DNA of 31,958 bases, taken from the NCBI GenBank assembly GCA_964479445.1, contig CAYZMH010000032.1, positions 1-31,958 of the forward strand. Direction: 5' to 3'. Shown one piece after another: positions 1 through 8,476 of this stretch. The notes under the pieces were generated by a model. It searched no databases, was not told the origin of the DNA, and was given only the letters and a program-made list of their open reading frames with translations. Numbering within the stretch: the first letter of the stretch is position 1; each line of letters begins with the position of its first letter. Both the position numbers and the translations under genes were made by a program. This DNA comes from CAYZMH01 sp964479445. Its GTDB lineage: Bacteria > Bacteroidota > Bacteroidia > Bacteroidales > GCA-2748055.

Positions 1-1
1 C

Positions 2-772
2 ATGTTCAGGGAGACCCTTCAGGCGATGGCGATCAACCCCGATTGCATACAACTCATCGGGGACACCTCCAGGGAGAGTGCACGGGCGATGATGAAGATG
101 GACCGGTACCTGGATATCCTGGTGCCGCGGGGCGGGGCCGGACTGATAAGGACGGTGGTCGAAAACAGCACGGTTCCGGTAATCGAAACCGGGGTGGGAA
201 ACTGTCATGTCTATGTGGATGAATCGGCCGACCTGGAGATGGCTGCACGCATTGTCGTTAATTCCAAGACCCACCGCCCCGGTGTATGCAATGCCGCGGA
301 AAGTCTGCTGATCCATCGGGATATTGCAGAAAAGGCGGTTCCGTTTATCGGAAAAGCCCTCCTGGATGCAGGCGTGGAGATCAGGGGAGACGAAACGGTC
401 TGTTCCCTCCTGGGACAGGCAAAGACCGCCACGGAAGAGGATTGGAGTGCCGAGTACCTGGCCCTGATCATCAGTGCAAAAACGGTGGATTCGCTGGAGG
501 ATGCCGTATCGCACATTCATACCTTTGGCTCGGGTCACTCAGAAGCCATTGTAACCTCCCGGTATGCCAGTGCACAAATGTTCCTTGACCGGGTGGATGC
601 TGCGGCTGTTTATGTAAATGCCTCTACCCGGTTTACAGACGGGCATGAATTCGGGTATGGCGCGGAGATAGGCATCAGCACCCAGAAGTTGCATGCCCGC
701 GGTCCCATGGGGTTGCGGGAACTCACCACTACCAAATATATCATCTATGGAGACGGCCAGGTGAGGGAATAG
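2..772 (+). CDS. proA: Gamma-glutamyl phosphate reductase, 3' part (partial at window start)
   Basis: Reduces L-glutamyl 5-phosphate to glutamate 5-semialdehyde with NADPH, the second step of proline synthesis, in the cytoplasm. The 256 visible residues correspond to roughly the last 60% of a protein that is usually about 415 residues long. The gene therefore starts upstream of the window, and the ATG at base 2 is most likely internal. The catalytic cysteine of this aldehyde-dehydrogenase-like family is seen in the motif RPGVCNAAE (Cys96 of the visible part). The C-terminal stretch RFTDGHEFGYGAEIGIST is also typical of ProA. The stop codon TAG directly abuts the stop codon of carA on the other strand. 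Identification is secure; only the start is missing. Confidence 0.95.
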   Translation: MFRETLQAMAINPDCIQLIGDTSRESARAMMKMDRYLDILVPRGGAGLIRTVVENSTVPVIETGVGNCHVYVDESADLEMAARIVVNSKTHRPGVCNAAESLLIHRDIAEKAVPFIGKALLDAGVEIRGDETVCSLLGQAKTATEEDWSAEYLALIISAKTVDSLEDAVSHIHTFGSGHSEAIVTSRYASAQMFLDRVDAAAVYVNASTRFTDGHEFGYGAEIGISTQKLHARGPMGLRELTTTKYIIYGDGQVRE

Positions 773-782
773 CTACTTTCCC
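765..782. other. Short hairpin over the abutting proA and carA stop codons
   Basis: GGGAA (765-769) pairs with TTCCC (778-782) around an 8-base loop that contains both stop codons. The two convergent genes have no spacer, so this is the only candidate 3'-end structure here. The stem is short and has no T-tract, so terminator function is uncertain. Confidence 0.3.
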
Positions 783-1873
783 GCCTTGTGTGCCTCGATC
801 TTCCCGATGAACGCATCAAAAAGGTAGGCAGTATCGGTGGGCCCGCCTGAAGCCTCGGGGTGGAACTGCGTGGAGAAAAAGGGCCTGGTGGCATGGACCA
901 TCCCTTCATTGGTATCGTCGTTCAGGTTCACGAAAAGTGGTTTCCAGTCGGTCGGCAATGTCTTATTATCAATGGCGAAACCATGATTTTGCGAGGTGAT
1001 GTAGGCTTTGTCGGTATCCACCTCCAGGACGGGCTGGTTGTGACTCCGGTGACCGTATTTCAGTTTATAGGTATCGGCTCCCGCCGCCAGGGCCATCAGC
1101 TGGTTGCCCAGGCAGATGCCAAAGATCGGGGTGTCCCGTTTGAATGCCCCGGCCAGCTGGGCAATGGTCTCGGGGCAGTGTTTGGGGTCGCCCGGACCAT
1201 TGGAGATGAACAGTCCGTCATACTCCTCCTTTGAAAGATCGTGATCGTAGGGAACGCGAATGATGGTCGTGTCGCGTTGCAGCAGGTACCTGATGATGTT
1301 ATACTTCACGCCGCAGTCAATCAGCAGGATCCTGTGCTTCCCCTCGCCATATACTTCCCGTTTGGGAGTGGTCACCTTTTTCACCAGGTGATCGTTGTTG
1401 GGATCGTACCATTCCGGATCATTATCCCCTGCAACGACCTTTCCCAGCATGGAACCCTTCTCCCGCAAAATTTTGGTGATCATCCGCGTGTCCACCCCGA
1501 AGATACCGGGTATTTTGTATTCGTTGAGCCAGTCTCCCAGGCTTTTCATGGCATTCCAGTGCGAATAGTTGGCCGAGTAATCACTGATTACCAGTGCTGA
1601 AATGTGGAGGGCATTGGATTCGAAAAAGCGGTGTAGATTGTGCTCCTTTGCCTCCTCGGGGACCCCGTAATTTCCCACGATGGGATAGGTGAGAACCAGG
1701 ATCTGTCCTTTGTAGGAGGGATCGGTCAGACTCTCGGGATAGCCGGTCATGGCCGTGTTGAACACTACCTCTCCGGCAACACTTCCTTCATATCCGAATG
1801 AATAACCATCAAACCGGTCGCCATTCTCCAGGGTAAGGGTAATTTTAGGATACTCCATTTCGTTGAATTTCAT
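773..1873 (-). CDS. carA: Carbamoyl phosphate synthase small (glutaminase) subunit
   Basis: Hydrolyses glutamine and passes ammonia to the large subunit CarB for carbamoyl phosphate synthesis, which feeds arginine and pyrimidine synthesis. It is 366 residues, the normal length. The N-terminal CPSase_sm domain covers about residues 8-140. The C-terminal class I glutamine amidotransferase domain starts near residue 180. The nucleophile is Cys254 in GICLGNQ, and the other triad residues are His338 and Glu340 in FHPEAS. The start at 1873 is the first ATG; a second ATG at 1858 (MEYPK) is also possible. No carB lies in the window. It is co-directional with the thioredoxin-fold gene upstream (105-bp gap), in which I see no promoter match. 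Confidence 0.96.
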   Translation of the reverse strand: MKFNEMEYPKITLTLENGDRFDGYSFGYEGSVAGEVVFNTAMTGYPESLTDPSYKGQILVLTYPIVGNYGVPEEAKEHNLHRFFESNALHISALVISDYSANYSHWNAMKSLGDWLNEYKIPGIFGVDTRMITKILREKGSMLGKVVAGDNDPEWYDPNNDHLVKKVTTPKREVYGEGKHRILLIDCGVKYNIIRYLLQRDTTIIRVPYDHDLSKEEYDGLFISNGPGDPKHCPETIAQLAGAFKRDTPIFGICLGNQLMALAAGADTYKLKYGHRSHNQPVLEVDTDKAYITSQNHGFAIDNKTLPTDWKPLFVNLNDDTNEGMVHATRPFFSTQFHPEASGGPTDTAYLFDAFIGKIEAHKAGK

Positions 1874-1978
1874 TCATAATTTCTCAATCGGCACGCATGG
1901 AACCCGCTTGAAAAGATTCACGCTCCAGGGCAGTCATCCTTACTCTGCTCGTTCCGTATTTCGATTCCCTGTTTCCGG

Positions 1979-3439
1979 TTATTCTTCCGGGAGGAACCGC
2001 TCCAGGATATCACCGGCCTGTTCCGGGGTAAGCTGCTTCCCAACGATCTTCTTCTCCTCATCAAGGAGGAAAAGCTGCGGGAAACTGTTCAGGTTGTAAA
2101 GCTTACGAAAATCATTGCTGTATGGACTCCAGCAGTTGGTCCAGTCGTACAGCTCATGTTCATTGATAAAATCGACCCACTTCTCCTTTCCCTCCACGGA
2201 GTTGATCACGTGAACAGCCATCACCCGGAGTCCGCGCTCCTCGTACTTCTTGAAAACTTCGTAGAGTTTCGGGGTGGACTTGCTGCAATGACCGCAATCC
2301 ACCTCCCAGAAATAGAGGATCGTGTACGGGGCCTGCTCTTCATAAAGGAGAAATTCAGATCCCACATGCGGGTCCTTTTTGATGCTGGTATCCATGGCAG
2401 CCAGCTGGAAATGTTCGGAGGGAATCTCTTTCAATACGAAATTGGGGGCGGGATCACCGACAAACGTGTACTTGCTCGCCTCCAGGTTCTCTTTCAGTTT
2501 CTTGATAAAATCGGGACTGCTCCAGGTGGCTTCCGGAATATAATACTCCCGCGCAATGTAGAAATAGACTTTATCCATCCCCATGCGCTTGCTGTCGGCA
2601 AAATGATTGAACAGGGTGATCAGCATGTACCGGAAGATCTCCGGGTCAGAACGGGCTCCCTCCATCAGGAAATCCACCGTCCGGATCAGCGAGTCGGGGT
2701 GCTGAATAACGGCCCGGGACAGGTAGGTTTTGATTTTGGAATCATAGACCGGGGTATGCAGCAGCCGCGGATCGGTAAAGTCGAAATGATCGAAATAGTG
2801 GTCGCGGTAGTAGTAAAAACGGACCGAATCGCGGTGGGCTTCCGGAACATCCTCCAGGAGGGTATCCGGTAACTCCACATCTTTCATCGCTTCCATGAAG
2901 GTGGATACAAACAGGTCGGGGTGGTTGTCCATTACCTTTTCGGCATACCCGGCCATCTCGCTGTTCAGTTCATCGATCGCTTCCCTGGTCTCCAGCGAAT
3001 CACTCTCCGTTTCCGCGCGCTCCAGCTTTTTTTGGAGGGTCTCCATGGTCTTGCGACGCTCTGCCAGGAATCGCTTGTACCGGAAAAACACCGTGTTATC
3101 CTCCGACCCCCTGAAACGGGTATTGGTTGTAAAATCGGAACGGTCGGTTTCAATAGTGAAATGCTGGTCATCTGCCATCAGAAAATCGAAGTAGGAGTCG
3201 GGGTCGAAATAGAGAATATACATCCCCCCCTTGAAGGCTGAATCCGAGGCAAAAGCCCCCTCTCCCCGGGCATCCAGCATGACTGTATCCTTGGGGATCA
3301 TCCGGGTGGTGAAGTGCTCGCCGAGTATGGCTTGCTGACCGGCAAAACCGGGTGCCTTGATGCTGATCTCATATCCCTGTGCCTGTCCTCCCACTGTCGC
3401 TGCCAGAAGTGCAGCTATGAATAACCAAACTTTGTTCAT
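1979..3439 (-). CDS. Secreted TlpA/thioredoxin-fold protein (DUF5106-type)
   Basis: A 486-residue exported protein. The signal peptide MNKVWLFIAALLAATVGGQAQ decides the start at 3439. A longer reading frame from 3535 would bury this signal and would begin upstream of the promoter at 3472-3479. The middle of the protein is mostly helical and resembles the DUF4369/DUF5106 region found before thioredoxin domains in Bacteroidota. The C-terminal domain (about 340-486) is TlpA/AhpC-like. It has a CxxC redox motif, Cys382-Gly-His-Cys385, after the strand TILYFWEVD, and a cis-proline-type stretch SFPQLFLLD. The likely role is thiol-disulfide exchange in the periplasm; the substrate is unknown. It may be transcribed together with carA. 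Confidence 0.85.
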   Translation of the reverse strand: MNKVWLFIAALLAATVGGQAQGYEISIKAPGFAGQQAILGEHFTTRMIPKDTVMLDARGEGAFASDSAFKGGMYILYFDPDSYFDFLMADDQHFTIETDRSDFTTNTRFRGSEDNTVFFRYKRFLAERRKTMETLQKKLERAETESDSLETREAIDELNSEMAGYAEKVMDNHPDLFVSTFMEAMKDVELPDTLLEDVPEAHRDSVRFYYYRDHYFDHFDFTDPRLLHTPVYDSKIKTYLSRAVIQHPDSLIRTVDFLMEGARSDPEIFRYMLITLFNHFADSKRMGMDKVYFYIAREYYIPEATWSSPDFIKKLKENLEASKYTFVGDPAPNFVLKEIPSEHFQLAAMDTSIKKDPHVGSEFLLYEEQAPYTILYFWEVDCGHCSKSTPKLYEVFKKYEERGLRVMAVHVINSVEGKEKWVDFINEHELYDWTNCWSPYSNDFRKLYNLNSFPQLFLLDEEKKIVGKQLTPEQAGDILERFLPEE

Positions 3440-3471
3440 GATCTCCAGCTTCAGATTCCACATCAACAGCC

Positions 3472-3479
3472 CAAATTTA
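3472..3479 (-). promoter_or_regulatory. Bacteroidota -7 element for the thioredoxin-fold gene
   Basis: The minus strand reads TAAATTTG, an exact match to TAnnTTTG. Transcription would start near 3465, leaving a leader of about 26 nt before the ATG at 3439. No clear TTTG is seen at the -33 position. The placement supports the shorter start of the gene. Confidence 0.5.
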
Positions 3480-3619
3480 CATATAAAACCATAAAAATCA
3501 GCATCTGTTTCTGTCAATTTATCAGTCCTTTCCATCTTTTACCATCATTTCCACCCGGGGATCGCTGTACGGAATGAGTGCACAGGTTCCCTGTACAGGA
3601 ATCCGTTTTGATATTAGAA

Positions 3620-3653
3620 TATACATATTTAAATACGTATTTAAATATGTATA
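3620..3653. repeat. Perfect 34-bp AT-rich palindrome in a divergent intergenic region
   Basis: The left half TATACATATTTAAATAC (3620-3636) is the exact reverse complement of the right half (3637-3653), with no loop. The central 8-mer ATACGTAT occurs again at 3657-3664. It sits in the 454-bp gap (3440-3893) between the thioredoxin-fold gene and the prenyl synthase gene. It is not followed by a T-tract like a terminator. It could be an operator for a dimeric regulator, a cruciform-prone site or a remnant of a mobile element. The rest of the gap holds only the two promoters. Confidence 0.85.
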
Positions 3654-3787
3654 AAAATACGTATATTATTAGGTGGAGTACATGCTGGCATTTAGCGCCA
3701 GGTAAAAGGGGTGCGGGCGGCTTAATGGAGAATGATCCCCTGGATGCTGTGAAATACCCGTCAAATTCACTATTTTTTAAAGTCAGA

Positions 3788-3820
3788 ATTGTTCCACCCC
3801 GATTATTTGTCCTAATTTTG
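3788..3820 (+). promoter_or_regulatory. Bacteroidota promoter for the prenyl synthase gene
   Basis: The -7 element TAATTTTG (3813-3820) matches TAnnTTTG. A near-match ATTG (3788-3791) to the -33 TTTG lies 21 nt upstream. Transcription would start near 3827, just after the in-frame ATG at 3825, so translation should begin at the ATG at 3894. Confidence 0.55.
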
Positions 3821-3893
3821 ATAGATGACCGGACCGGTCCGGCTTTTCGGATCCGGCACTACCGGGTACAACCCGTTCAAAAAAAAATGCATT

Positions 3894-4868
3894 ATGTATA
3901 CCTTAAGTGAAGCCCAGAATATCATTGAAAAGCACCTGAAAACCATGCATCTTCCGGATGAGCCCGCCGATTTGTATGATCCGGTGCGTTATATCCTCTC
4001 GATCGGGGGCAAGCGGATCCGTCCGGCCCTGGTGCTTATGGGATGCGATCTTTTTGCCGGAGCCGTGGAATCGGCCCTGCACCCGGCGGTTGCCGTGGAG
4101 GTATTTCACAATTTTACCCTGCTGCACGATGATATCATGGACCGTTCGGAGCTGCGCCGGGGTCATTCCACGGTGCATACCCGCTGGGATGGGAATGTAG
4201 CCATTCTCTCGGGCGATGTGATGTCGATCCTGGCTTCGCGTTTCATTAACGAGGCACCGGGGGCTGTGCTGCATGCCGTACATGACATATTTACCCGTAC
4301 AGCCATGCAGGTGTGTGAAGGGCAGCAGTTTGACATGGAATTTGAAAAACGGACGACCGTGAGCGAGGATGAATACATCCGGATGATCGAACTCAAAACG
4401 GCTGTTCTCATAGCGGCCAGTCTTAAGATCGGTGCTATTCTCGGCGGGGCCTCCAACAAAGATGCAGAAGATCTCTATAACTTCGGAAAGAACCTGGGCA
4501 TAGCTTTTCAGCTCCAGGATGACCTGCTCGATACATACGGGAAACCCGAACTGATTGGCAAGAAGCCCGGCATGGACATTGTCGACAACAAGAAAACCTT
4601 CCTGATGATCCGTGCCCTGGAAAAGGCATCGGGAGAACAGGAGAAGATCCTGATGAATTGGCTGGAAGCCAAAGATTTCGATCCCGATGAGAAGGTCAGG
4701 TCAGTGGTGGAGGTCTTTGACGCCCTGGACATATCCCGGGAGACCGATAAGAAGATCAGCGAATACTTCGATACCTGCCTGGCAAACCTGGGCAATCTCA
4801 ACCGGCCCGATGAGCGCAAAACCGAATTATACGCCTTTGCAGAATACCTTATGAAGCGGGAAAAATAG
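3894..4868 (+). CDS. Isoprenyl diphosphate synthase (trans-polyprenyl synthetase)
   Basis: Condenses isopentenyl diphosphate with an allylic diphosphate to make the prenyl chain used for menaquinone or other isoprenoids. It is 324 residues from the ATG at 3894; the in-frame ATG at 3825 would add 23 residues that do not look like the family and lies at the predicted transcription start. Both aspartate-rich motifs are present: DDIMD at residues 79-83 and DDLLD at 209-213. The GGKRIRP motif is at 38-44. The residue five positions before the first motif is Phe74, and that motif has no two-residue insertion. In archaeal-type enzymes an aromatic residue there limits the product to about C20, so a geranylgeranyl-type product is possible, but chain length cannot be fixed from sequence alone. 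Confidence 0.93.
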   Translation: MYTLSEAQNIIEKHLKTMHLPDEPADLYDPVRYILSIGGKRIRPALVLMGCDLFAGAVESALHPAVAVEVFHNFTLLHDDIMDRSELRRGHSTVHTRWDGNVAILSGDVMSILASRFINEAPGAVLHAVHDIFTRTAMQVCEGQQFDMEFEKRTTVSEDEYIRMIELKTAVLIAASLKIGAILGGASNKDAEDLYNFGKNLGIAFQLQDDLLDTYGKPELIGKKPGMDIVDNKKTFLMIRALEKASGEQEKILMNWLEAKDFDPDEKVRSVVEVFDALDISRETDKKISEYFDTCLANLGNLNRPDERKTELYAFAEYLMKREK

Positions 4869-4874
4869 TCCCGC
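4856..4874. terminator. Hairpin spanning the prenyl synthase stop codon at a convergent junction
   Basis: GCGGGA (4856-4861) pairs perfectly with TCCCGC (4869-4874) around a 7-base loop that includes the stop TAG. The opposing DUF2723 gene ends 9 nt after this stop. There is no T-tract on either strand, so it is at best a weak intrinsic terminator or a 3'-end stabiliser. Confidence 0.35.
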
Positions 4875-4877
4875 CCG

Positions 4878-7800
4878 TTATCCGATTCCCAGCTCCAGCA
4901 TCAGGTCTTTCTGTCCGTATTTCTCGAGCAGCATCCGGAGTTCTTCGACTTGCGCCATCACCTCGTACCAATCCTGTTCCACATTGGAGCGCCTCTTCTG
5001 CTTGAGTGAATTGAAGAAGCTGATCTCCTCACTGAGGATCCCGTAATACTCCCGCAGGATCGCGTTGGCTTTATCGGTCTCCCCGCACATGTAATAGGCT
5101 TCGATGATTCCCTCATGGTGGGTTTGACCTCCTTGCCCGTCGGGGAAGGTAATTCCCGCAACATAGCGGTCGTAGGGAAGTACCTCATGCGGGGCCAGCT
5201 CCATGCAGCGGTCCAGCACCTCGACCGCCCGTCCGCGGTCGCCCTCCTCCAGCAGTTTCAGTGCCAGCCGGGTGTAGGTATTCCTGAAACGGATCACCGA
5301 GAGGGTTCGTTTGGTGTAGTAATCCAGTTGCACATCCTCTGCATTCATACGTCCCCACGAAAACTTGTGCATCAGGTTCTGGTACATCTTTTCGGTATTG
5401 ACCTCCCCCATCACCAGGATGCTCTCCCGGGGGGTCCGAATGGGAACGATCTTATATGCCAGACCTTCCAACTGGTAGTAATCTTCCAGGTTCAGACTCC
5501 CGTCGAATCCGCCGGCGGTAAAGTATACCGGCCGTTTCCAGTCATTGGTGGCAAAGATATCCAGCTGGGCCAGGTTGCCCTTCAGGATCTGTTCATTCGG
5601 TTGTAACCGGAACCGGACCTGGTCGAGCATCCGGTCTGCCTGGTCGGGACGAAGGATGCCGTTCTCCATCACGTTGGCCGAATCCACCTGGAGCACCAGG
5701 TTGGGCGTGGGAATGTAGTCCACGCGGTCGCCGTTACGGAGTTGCATTTTCTTGCGCGGATCGTTGCTCTCCACGAAATTGATCACATAATCCACCGTAG
5801 CCCACCGGTTGTTTTCCCGCACATAAATGGAGTTGTTGGTTCCGTCCCGGTATTTGCTGTTTGGCATGGAGATGGGCAGCGGGTCCGACTCATAGGCCTT
5901 GTACTTCTTCTGGTCGATGTACCATTCGGTGTTAAAGAGCATCATGTTCACCACCCGCACATCGGTACGTACCCCTTCCACATGCTGCACATACCACAGC
6001 GGGAAGGTATCGTTATCTCCCACCGTGTAAATGATGGCATCTTCATCGCACGATTCCAGGTAGTTCCGGGCAATATCCCGGGCGGTGTAGCGGCCCGACC
6101 GGTCGTGGTCATCCCAGTTCTGTGATGCCATGAGGGCCGGGGCCCCCAGGAGGGATACCAGGACACTCACCACGGCGGCCATCTTTCTATTCATATATTT
6201 TCTTGCGTAGTTGAAAATGCCGGCCACCCCGAATCCCAGCCAGATGGAGAAGGCATAGAACGAACCGGCATAGGCATAGTCCCGCTCCCTGGGCTGGTAG
6301 GGAGTCTGGTTCAGATAGATCACAATGGCGATGCCGGTCATGACAAATAGCAGCATCACCACCCAGAAATCCTTGAGATCCTTTTTGTAATGGAATATAA
6401 GCCCGATGATCCCCAGGATGAGCGGCAGGAAGTAGTAGGTATTCCGGGCCGGGTGGTTTTTCATTTCGGTGGTCAGCTGGTCCTGGTTACCCAGCCGCAT
6501 TTCATCCAGGAACTTGATCCCGCTGATCCAGTTGCCGTTCAGCAGGTTCCCGTGTCCCTGGACATCGTTTTGCCGCCCTGCGAAATTCCACATGAAATAC
6601 CGCATGTACATGTGTCCCAGCTGATAGCGGAACAGGAATTCCAGGTTGTCCAGGTAGGTGGGATCGTTCGGATCATCAATGGATCCGAACTCCCGGTAGG
6701 CCTGCTTATGCCGGGAATCCCGGCTGTACATGCGCGGAAACAGCACCTTGCCCTCCTTGTATTCCAGTTCCGGCTTTTTATTGATCACTTCGTACCGGTT
6801 CTGCTCCTTATCCAGGGAGTAGACCTTCTTGTTATATTCCACCGATGAAACCTCGGCGTTATACTGGGCGCCGGTGAGCAGCGGGTGTTCACCATACTGT
6901 TCCCGGTTTATGTAAGATAGAAGGGCAAACACATTGTCGGGCCGGTTCTCATTCAGCGGGGGCTCGGCCAGGGAGCGGATCACAATAGTTGCATAGGAGG
7001 AGTAGCCGATGATGATCACCGTAACACTCACCAGGATGGTATTGAGTACAACGTTCTTTTTCACGTACTGGGTGCGGTAGATCCCGTAGATGAGTGCCGA
7101 TAACAGCAGGGCCACGTAGATGACCAGTCCGGTGTTGTAGTGCAACCCGAACTGGTTGGTAAAGAGCAGTTCGAACCAGGAAGCCACCTTGACCAGTCCG
7201 GGTATGATGATATACATAATCGATCCCAGGATCGCCATGGAGGCCAGGAGCGCGTAGATAATCCCTTTCCGGGTAACCGTGAATTTCTTGAAATAGTAGA
7301 CCAGCACGATGGCAGGGATGGCGAGCAGGTTGAGCAGGTGCACCCCGATGGAGAGTCCGATGAGATAAGCGATCAGAATGAGCCACCGGTTGGCGTATTT
7401 CTGGTGGGCGATGTTTTCCCACTTGAGGATAGCCCAGAATACCACGGCGGTAAACAGGGATGAGGTGGCATAGACTTCCGCTTCAACGGCAGAAAACCAG
7501 AACGTATCGGAGAAGGCGTAGGCCATCGCCCCGACAAATGCGCTGCCCATAACGACTGCCAGGTTGGTGAAGGTGTGATCTTCCTGTTTTTTAATGTAGA
7601 TCTTCCTCAGCAGGTGGGTGATGGTCCAGTAGAGGAAGAGGATGGTGAAGGCGCTGGAGGCAGCCGAAAGCATGTTATACATGAAAGCTACCCGCGTGGT
7701 GTCGCCTGCAAAGAGCGAAAAAATGCGACCCAGGAGCATGTAAAGCGGGGCCCCCGGGGGGTGTCCCACCTGAAGTTTGTAAGAGCTGGCTATAAACTCT

Positions 7801-7910
7801 CCGCAGTCCCAGAGGCTGACAGTGGGTTCAAGGGTGAGCATGTATACCGTCATGGCTATGGCAAAGCTCAGCCAGCCAAAAATGAGATTGTATTTCCTGA
7901 ATGGTTTCAT
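4878..7910 (-). CDS. DUF2723 multi-pass membrane protein, putative GT-C glycosyltransferase
   Basis: A 1010-residue inner-membrane protein. About residues 1-600 hold many hydrophobic helices. The first extracytoplasmic loop carries the DUF2723 signature WDCGEF (Asp35, Glu38) followed by GHPPGAPLY (49-57). An acidic motif in this loop is characteristic of GT-C enzymes of the protein O-mannosyltransferase type, and human TMEM260, of the same family, is a protein O-mannosyltransferase. A soluble domain follows (about 600-1010), with a GDNDTFP motif and a helical, TPR-like C-terminus. The likely role is sugar transfer from a lipid-linked donor to exported proteins; acceptor and sugar are unknown. 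The start at 7910 puts MKPFRKYN before the first helix. The gene converges on the prenyl synthase gene with a 9-nt gap. Confidence 0.88.
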   Translation of the reverse strand: MKPFRKYNLIFGWLSFAIAMTVYMLTLEPTVSLWDCGEFIASSYKLQVGHPPGAPLYMLLGRIFSLFAGDTTRVAFMYNMLSAASSAFTILFLYWTITHLLRKIYIKKQEDHTFTNLAVVMGSAFVGAMAYAFSDTFWFSAVEAEVYATSSLFTAVVFWAILKWENIAHQKYANRWLILIAYLIGLSIGVHLLNLLAIPAIVLVYYFKKFTVTRKGIIYALLASMAILGSIMYIIIPGLVKVASWFELLFTNQFGLHYNTGLVIYVALLLSALIYGIYRTQYVKKNVVLNTILVSVTVIIIGYSSYATIVIRSLAEPPLNENRPDNVFALLSYINREQYGEHPLLTGAQYNAEVSSVEYNKKVYSLDKEQNRYEVINKKPELEYKEGKVLFPRMYSRDSRHKQAYREFGSIDDPNDPTYLDNLEFLFRYQLGHMYMRYFMWNFAGRQNDVQGHGNLLNGNWISGIKFLDEMRLGNQDQLTTEMKNHPARNTYYFLPLILGIIGLIFHYKKDLKDFWVVMLLFVMTGIAIVIYLNQTPYQPRERDYAYAGSFYAFSIWLGFGVAGIFNYARKYMNRKMAAVVSVLVSLLGAPALMASQNWDDHDRSGRYTARDIARNYLESCDEDAIIYTVGDNDTFPLWYVQHVEGVRTDVRVVNMMLFNTEWYIDQKKYKAYESDPLPISMPNSKYRDGTNNSIYVRENNRWATVDYVINFVESNDPRKKMQLRNGDRVDYIPTPNLVLQVDSANVMENGILRPDQADRMLDQVRFRLQPNEQILKGNLAQLDIFATNDWKRPVYFTAGGFDGSLNLEDYYQLEGLAYKIVPIRTPRESILVMGEVNTEKMYQNLMHKFSWGRMNAEDVQLDYYTKRTLSVIRFRNTYTRLALKLLEEGDRGRAVEVLDRCMELAPHEVLPYDRYVAGITFPDGQGGQTHHEGIIEAYYMCGETDKANAILREYYGILSEEISFFNSLKQKRRSNVEQDWYEVMAQVEELRMLLEKYGQKDLMLELGIG

Positions 7911-7941
7911 GGGTCGGGTCTTTACGCATTAAAACGATGCC

Positions 7942-7975
7942 CGAATTTAAATATTTTTTGGAGAGTAACCGCAAA
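7942..7975 (-). promoter_or_regulatory. Possible promoter for the DUF2723 gene
   Basis: On the minus strand TTTG (7975-7972) is followed after 22 nt by TAAATTCG (7949-7942), one mismatch from TAnnTTTG. It would give a leader of about 25 nt. The spacing is slightly long, so the call is tentative. Confidence 0.3.
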
Positions 7976-8076
7976 AAGAGGGAACTATAATCAGGAGAAC
8001 CTGATGCATAAGCAGTTTCAAATTAACCGGTTAGGCTTTGCAGGCAAAAAAAGATGGTGTTTTTGATTGCAACTTT

Positions 8077-8108
8077 TTTGACAGATTGCCCCGGGAGCCA
8101 TATATTTG
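8077..8108 (+). promoter_or_regulatory. Strong Bacteroidota promoter for the SUI1 factor gene
   Basis: TTTG (8077-8080), a 20-nt spacer and TATATTTG (8101-8108) match the -33/-7 consensus exactly. Transcription would begin near 8115, about 17 nt before the ATG at 8132. The rest of the 221-bp gap 7911-8131 holds a 6-bp hairpin at 7990-8005 and no gene. Confidence 0.75.
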
Positions 8109-8131
8109 TCATTCACCTAACATGAGAAGCT

Positions 8132-8476
8132 ATGGTTGCAAAAAATATGAGAAACCTTGAGGATGCGGTCTATTCAACGTTTCCCGAGTTTGAGTATGAG
8201 TATGCACATGTTAAGGAACCGGATACCCTGCCGCCTTCCCGACAGAATTTTACCGTTTCCCTGGAAAAAAGAAAGATTGACGGATCGATTACGACCCGTG
8301 TGAAAGGTTTTGTGGGAAAGCGTGTGGATCTGATCGGGATTGAGCAGGAGCTTGAAAAAGTGTGCCGGACCTGTGGCTCCTCGCGCATGTATGACATTAT
8401 TTTAAAGGGCGATGTTCGGAAAAGGGCTTTCGTCTACCTGCGCTCCAACGGGTATGGGGTGCAATTTGCCGGTTAA
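8132..8476 (+). CDS. yciH: SUI1/eIF1-like translation factor (YciH family), divergent
   Basis: A 114-residue protein. The N-terminal segment VYSTFPEFEYEY (13-24) followed by LPPSRQ is typical of Bacteroidota SUI1 proteins. The SUI1 domain covers about 37-114 and ends with LKGDVRKRAFVYLRSNGYGV, which aligns with the family pattern QGD...V..L...GY. YciH proteins bind the small ribosomal subunit and are thought to affect start-site selection. The usual glycine-rich CGxGG loop is replaced by CRTCG (78-82), and the following lysine-glycine pair is also changed (Arg85, Tyr87), so ribosome contacts may differ. An in-frame ATG at 8147 is an alternative start. The next gene overlaps its end in another frame. 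Confidence 0.8.
   Translation: MVAKNMRNLEDAVYSTFPEFEYEYAHVKEPDTLPPSRQNFTVSLEKRKIDGSITTRVKGFVGKRVDLIGIEQELEKVCRTCGSSRMYDIILKGDVRKRAFVYLRSNGYGVQFAG

Noticed and set aside
3578..3910. A 110-codon open frame across the palindrome region
   Set aside because: It crosses the palindrome and the prenyl synthase promoter, has low-complexity TYLNTYLN-type sequence, and overlaps the real gene start. It is not protein-like.
8121..8159. A 12-codon upstream frame (ATG at 8121) overlapping the yciH start
   Set aside because: Too short to support as a gene; it could be a leader peptide, but nothing in its sequence suggests this.
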